A stretch of DNA of 7,045 nt from assembly GCA_026998145.1 (NCBI GenBank), contig JALTRC010000620.1, positions 1 through 7,045 on the forward strand, in the 5' to 3' direction. Below, in pieces: positions 5,140-7,045 of this stretch. Source of the DNA: Gammaproteobacteria bacterium (GTDB lineage: Bacteria; Pseudomonadota; Gammaproteobacteria; SZUA-229). Each line of letters opens with the position of its first letter. The first letter of the stretch is position 1. The translations under genes were made by a program, and so were the position numbers. The notes beneath the pieces are model-generated. The model searched no databases. It was not told where the DNA came from and was given only the letters and a program-made list of their open reading frames with translations.

Positions 5140-6168
5140 GTGGGCCTGAACCCCTACCCATTATTTAAAAAACTGCTATTCAAACTGGATGCAGAAACCG
5201 CCCATCATCTGGGGCTTTATGGCCTGGATATTGTCTATCGGCTGCATCTAAGCCGGCTGCTATTTGGCCGGCCGGTAAGCTCGCCGGTAAAGGTCATGGG
5301 AATAGAATTTCCCAACCGGGTAGGCCTGGCGGCCGGGCTGGATAAAAACGGCGATCACTTTGCCGCCCTGTCTGCCTGCGGCTTTGGCTTTGTGGAAATC
5401 GGCACCATCACTCCGCGCCCCCAGCCGGGCAATCCCAAACCCCGTTTATTCCGCCTGCCGGAAGCCGAGGGCATTATCAATCGCATGGGTTTTAATAATC
5501 ACGGGGTTAAGCATCTGCTGCGGCAGGTTGAGCGCACAAAGTTTAATGGCGTGCTGGGTATCAATATCGGCAAGAATTTTGACACGCCAGTGGAGCAGGC
5601 GGCAGAGGATTATGTGCTGTGTATGCAGCAGGTTTATAGCCACGCCGATTATATTACGGTGAATATATCCTCACCTAATACACCGGGCCTGCGGGATTTG
5701 CAGTTTGGGGATTCCCTAAATGATCTGTTGTCGCGGATAAAGGCGGAGCAAAGATCACTGGCCGAACAATATGGCCGCTATGTGCCTGTTACCGTAAAAA
5801 TTGCCCCGGATATGGATGACAGCGCCATTGAGTGGCTGGCCAAAACCCTGATTGAACACAAAATAGACGGGGTGATTGCTACCAATACCACCTTGTCCCG
5901 TGACGGGGTGGAAGACCTGGAACATGGTCAGGAAGCGGGCGGTTTAAGTGGCAGGCCGGTGCGGGACAAGGCGGATCATGTTTTGCAGGTGATGGCCGCC
6001 CATTTAGATGGCGCTCTGCCGATTATTGCCGCCGGTGGCATCAGCAGCCCGGAGGATGCGGTGCGTAAAATCCAGCTGGGAGCTTCTCTGGTGCAGATAT
6101 ACAGCGGTTTTATTTACCAGGGACCGGCGCTGGTTCAGGCCTGCGCCCGAACTTTAAGTAAACTTTGA
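5140..6168 (+). CDS. pyrD: Dihydroorotate dehydrogenase (quinone), class 2
   Basis: PyrD oxidises dihydroorotate to orotate, the fourth step of de novo pyrimidine synthesis. It uses FMN, passes electrons to membrane quinone, and is peripherally bound to the inner membrane. The 342-aa product matches class 2 enzymes (E. coli 336 aa). The N-terminal roughly 40 residues (PYPLFKKLLFKLDAETAHH onward) form the amphipathic membrane-association helices that mark class 2. The barrel has VGLAAGLDKNGD (61-72), INRMGFNNHG (113-122), GINIGKN (140-146), VNISSPNTPGLRDLQ (174-188; N175 and predicted catalytic base S178, matching E. coli S175), VKIAPDMD (219-226), GVIATNTTLSR (244-254), GGLSGRPV (267-274), AAGGISSPEDA (297-307) and the phosphate-binding GASLVQIYSGF (314-324). 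The GTG start has a good AGGAG. It appears transcribed alone; its 3' end overlaps a convergent gene by 34 bp. Confidence 0.96.
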   Translation: MGLNPYPLFKKLLFKLDAETAHHLGLYGLDIVYRLHLSRLLFGRPVSSPVKVMGIEFPNRVGLAAGLDKNGDHFAALSACGFGFVEIGTITPRPQPGNPKPRLFRLPEAEGIINRMGFNNHGVKHLLRQVERTKFNGVLGINIGKNFDTPVEQAAEDYVLCMQQVYSHADYITVNISSPNTPGLRDLQFGDSLNDLLSRIKAEQRSLAEQYGRYVPVTVKIAPDMDDSAIEWLAKTLIEHKIDGVIATNTTLSRDGVEDLEHGQEAGGLSGRPVRDKADHVLQVMAAHLDGALPIIAAGGISSPEDAVRKIQLGASLVQIYSGFIYQGPALVQACARTLSKL

Positions 6169-6446
6169 TGAATGCTTTCCGGCAGGCATTCTTTGGCGAC
6201 TGGGTGCAGATCGGTGCCGGCTTCATTAAACAGGCTGATGGTATAGGTTTGCGCCACCCGGCGGCTGGCATTGCCGTGTTGATTGGCCTGTATGCGGGGC
6301 TGCTGTTTGTCGTCACAGCGAAACACCAGCATGGGGCCATGGTGTAGAATTTCAATGAGCTGGCAGCTTTGCCCATTGTGGATAATCCGGCAGCCGATGT
6401 GCTGGTGGAGCAATTGTAAATAATCGGGGAGAGATGTGCTGTTCAT
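6135..6446 (-). CDS. Uncharacterised 103-aa protein
   Basis: I do not recognise a named family with certainty. The frame looks real and is not a pyrD shadow: about 270 of its bases lie outside pyrD, no plus-strand gene covers them, and the product reads like a compact soluble protein. It begins MNSTSLPDYLQLLHQHIGCRIIH. Beta-rich-looking stretches (SCQLIEIL, PMLVFRCDD), an IQANQHGNASRRVAQTYTI core and a TDLHPVAKECLP tail follow. It has two cysteines (residues 19 and 28 or nearby) plus one in FRCDD and one near the C-terminus, but no obvious metal or catalytic motif, signal peptide or membrane segment. An in-frame TAA sits two codons upstream of the ATG, so no longer product is possible from this frame. 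No Shine-Dalgarno is apparent. The 3' end overlaps the convergent pyrD by 34 bp. Confidence 0.6.
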   Translation of the reverse strand: MNSTSLPDYLQLLHQHIGCRIIHNGQSCQLIEILHHGPMLVFRCDDKQQPRIQANQHGNASRRVAQTYTISLFNEAGTDLHPVAKECLPESIHQSLLKVRAQA

Positions 6447-6484
6447 GGATTAAGCATGGCATAGTCGCAGTAGAACGAAAAGCG

Positions 6485-6587
6485 AAATCTCCCCCCCCCG
6501 GCCCCTCTTTGTTAAAGAGGGGGAAATAAATGGATGCAAAGACAGCTTTGGGTATCCCCTTTTGAAAAAGGGGGGCTAAGGGGGATT
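6485..6587. repeat. Composite hairpin element B, two units
   Basis: The element opens with AAATCT and a C10 run (6485-6500) and closes with GGGGGATTT (6579-6587), a terminal inverted repeat. Its first unit has the same 9-bp stem CCCCTCTTT/AAAGAGGGG (6502-6522, loop GTT) as element A unit 1, and both share GCAAAGACAGCTTT (6536-6549 here, 4964-4977 there). The second unit is a CCCCTTTT/AAAAGGGG hairpin (6556-6573) followed by GGCTAAGGGGGATTT, equivalent to element A unit 4. Units 2 and 3 of element A are absent. It lies between the minus-strand gene and the nudF-like gene, ending 33 bp before the latter. Confidence 0.75.
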
Positions 6588-6619
6588 TCCTCAACCGATG
6601 CAATACAAAAGGTAAAAAT

Positions 6620-7045
6620 ATGAAATGGAAAATGCTCGATAAACAAACCGCCTATAAAGGTTTTTTCACCGTCGATGTATGCCAGATCAAACATGAAAAA
6701 TACAATGGTGGCGAAGTGGAAATCCGCCGTGAATTATTTCATCGGGGGGATGCGGTGGCGGTGCTGCTTTATGATCCGGTTAATGACAAGGTGGTTATGG
6801 TGGAGCAATTCCGCGTGGGCGCTATTGATGATGAGCAGGGGCCGTGGATGCTGGAAATTGTGGCGGGTATTGTTGAGGAAGGGGAATCCCCTAAAGATGT
6901 TGCCAGGCGGGAATGTATGGAAGAAGCGGGCATCGAAATTCACAGCTTTGAAAATATCTACAGCTTTTATTCCAGCCCCGGCGGTTGCTCGGAAAAAATC
7001 TATTTATTATGCGGCCTGCTGGATAGTGAAGGCATTGGCGGTATT
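6620..7045 (+). CDS. nudF: ADP-ribose pyrophosphatase, Nudix hydrolase (partial, 3' end missing)
   Basis: NudF-type enzymes hydrolyse ADP-ribose to AMP and ribose 5-phosphate in the cytoplasm, removing a reactive NAD breakdown product. The frame gives 142 residues and is still open at the window edge; the family is usually a little over 200 aa. An N-terminal strand region (residues 10-50) resembles the dimerising part of ADP-ribose pyrophosphatases, with EIRRELFHRGDAVAVLLYD then VVMVEQFRVG (58-67). The Nudix box is complete: G83, E89, R97-E98, E101-E102, G104-I105, matching GX5EX7REUXEEXGU with C99 at the first hydrophobic position. SFYSSPGGCSEKIYL (115-129) just after the box is characteristic of ADP-ribose-type Nudix enzymes. 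The ATG at 6620 follows AAAGGT (6608-6613). Substrate choice is inferred from these motifs; other nucleoside-diphosphate sugars remain possible. Confidence 0.9.
   Translation, partial: MKWKMLDKQTAYKGFFTVDVCQIKHEKYNGGEVEIRRELFHRGDAVAVLLYDPVNDKVVMVEQFRVGAIDDEQGPWMLEIVAGIVEEGESPKDVARRECMEEAGIEIHSFENIYSFYSSPGGCSEKIYLLCGLLDSEGIGGI

Noticed and set aside
6352..6694. Minus-strand open frames (6352-6603 and 6512-6694) over the second hairpin element
   Set aside because: They read through element B and give the same SPLAPLFQKG/PLSPPFSKG low-complexity peptides. They conflict with the well-supported minus-strand gene at 6135-6446 or with the nudF-like gene.

Overview
The window is ordinary bacterial chromosome, very probably from a gammaproteobacterium. 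DsbB (172 aa with cysteines at 41/44 and 104/130), RecJ (577 aa), RlmB (248 aa) and class 2 PyrD (342 aa) all look like their gammaproteobacterial homologues. An RpfE-type gene directly upstream of recJ recalls the Xanthomonas rpf region. The abundance of short intergenic palindromes (GTAGGTCGGGTT, GTAGGGTGGATCAAGC and AAATCTCCCCC/GGGGGATTT types) resembles genomes of large sulfur- or methane-oxidising gammaproteobacteria. That narrower placement is inference only.

Layout. Positions 3-200 are the 3' end of a thioredoxin-fold gene. A repeat-filled gap follows, then dsbB (367-885). A second repeat-filled gap leads to rlmB (1157-1903), which overlaps an RpfE-family gene (1896-2897) by 8 bp. That gene is followed after a palindromic repeat by recJ (2935-4668). 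A 471-bp gene-free stretch (4669-5139) contains a decayed second copy of the recJ 3' end, two palindromic repeat copies and a four-hairpin repeat array. pyrD (5140-6168, GTG start) follows. A 103-aa uncharacterised gene on the minus strand (6135-6446) converges on pyrD and overlaps its end. A shorter version of the same hairpin element (6485-6587) precedes a NudF-type Nudix hydrolase gene (from 6620) that runs off the end of the window.

Functional grouping. The thioredoxin-fold gene and dsbB plausibly share periplasmic thiol-disulfide chemistry. rlmB, rpfE-like and recJ are close together on one strand and could be co-transcribed. pyrD (pyrimidine synthesis) and nudF (ADP-ribose hydrolysis) are separate housekeeping genes, each with a repeat element just upstream of its ribosome binding site.

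I see no undescribed multi-gene system, CRISPR array, transposase, tRNA or rRNA. The most notable structures are the duplicated recJ tail fused to a palindromic repeat, and two copies of one composite hairpin element, one of them internally expanded. No convincing intrinsic terminator was found.
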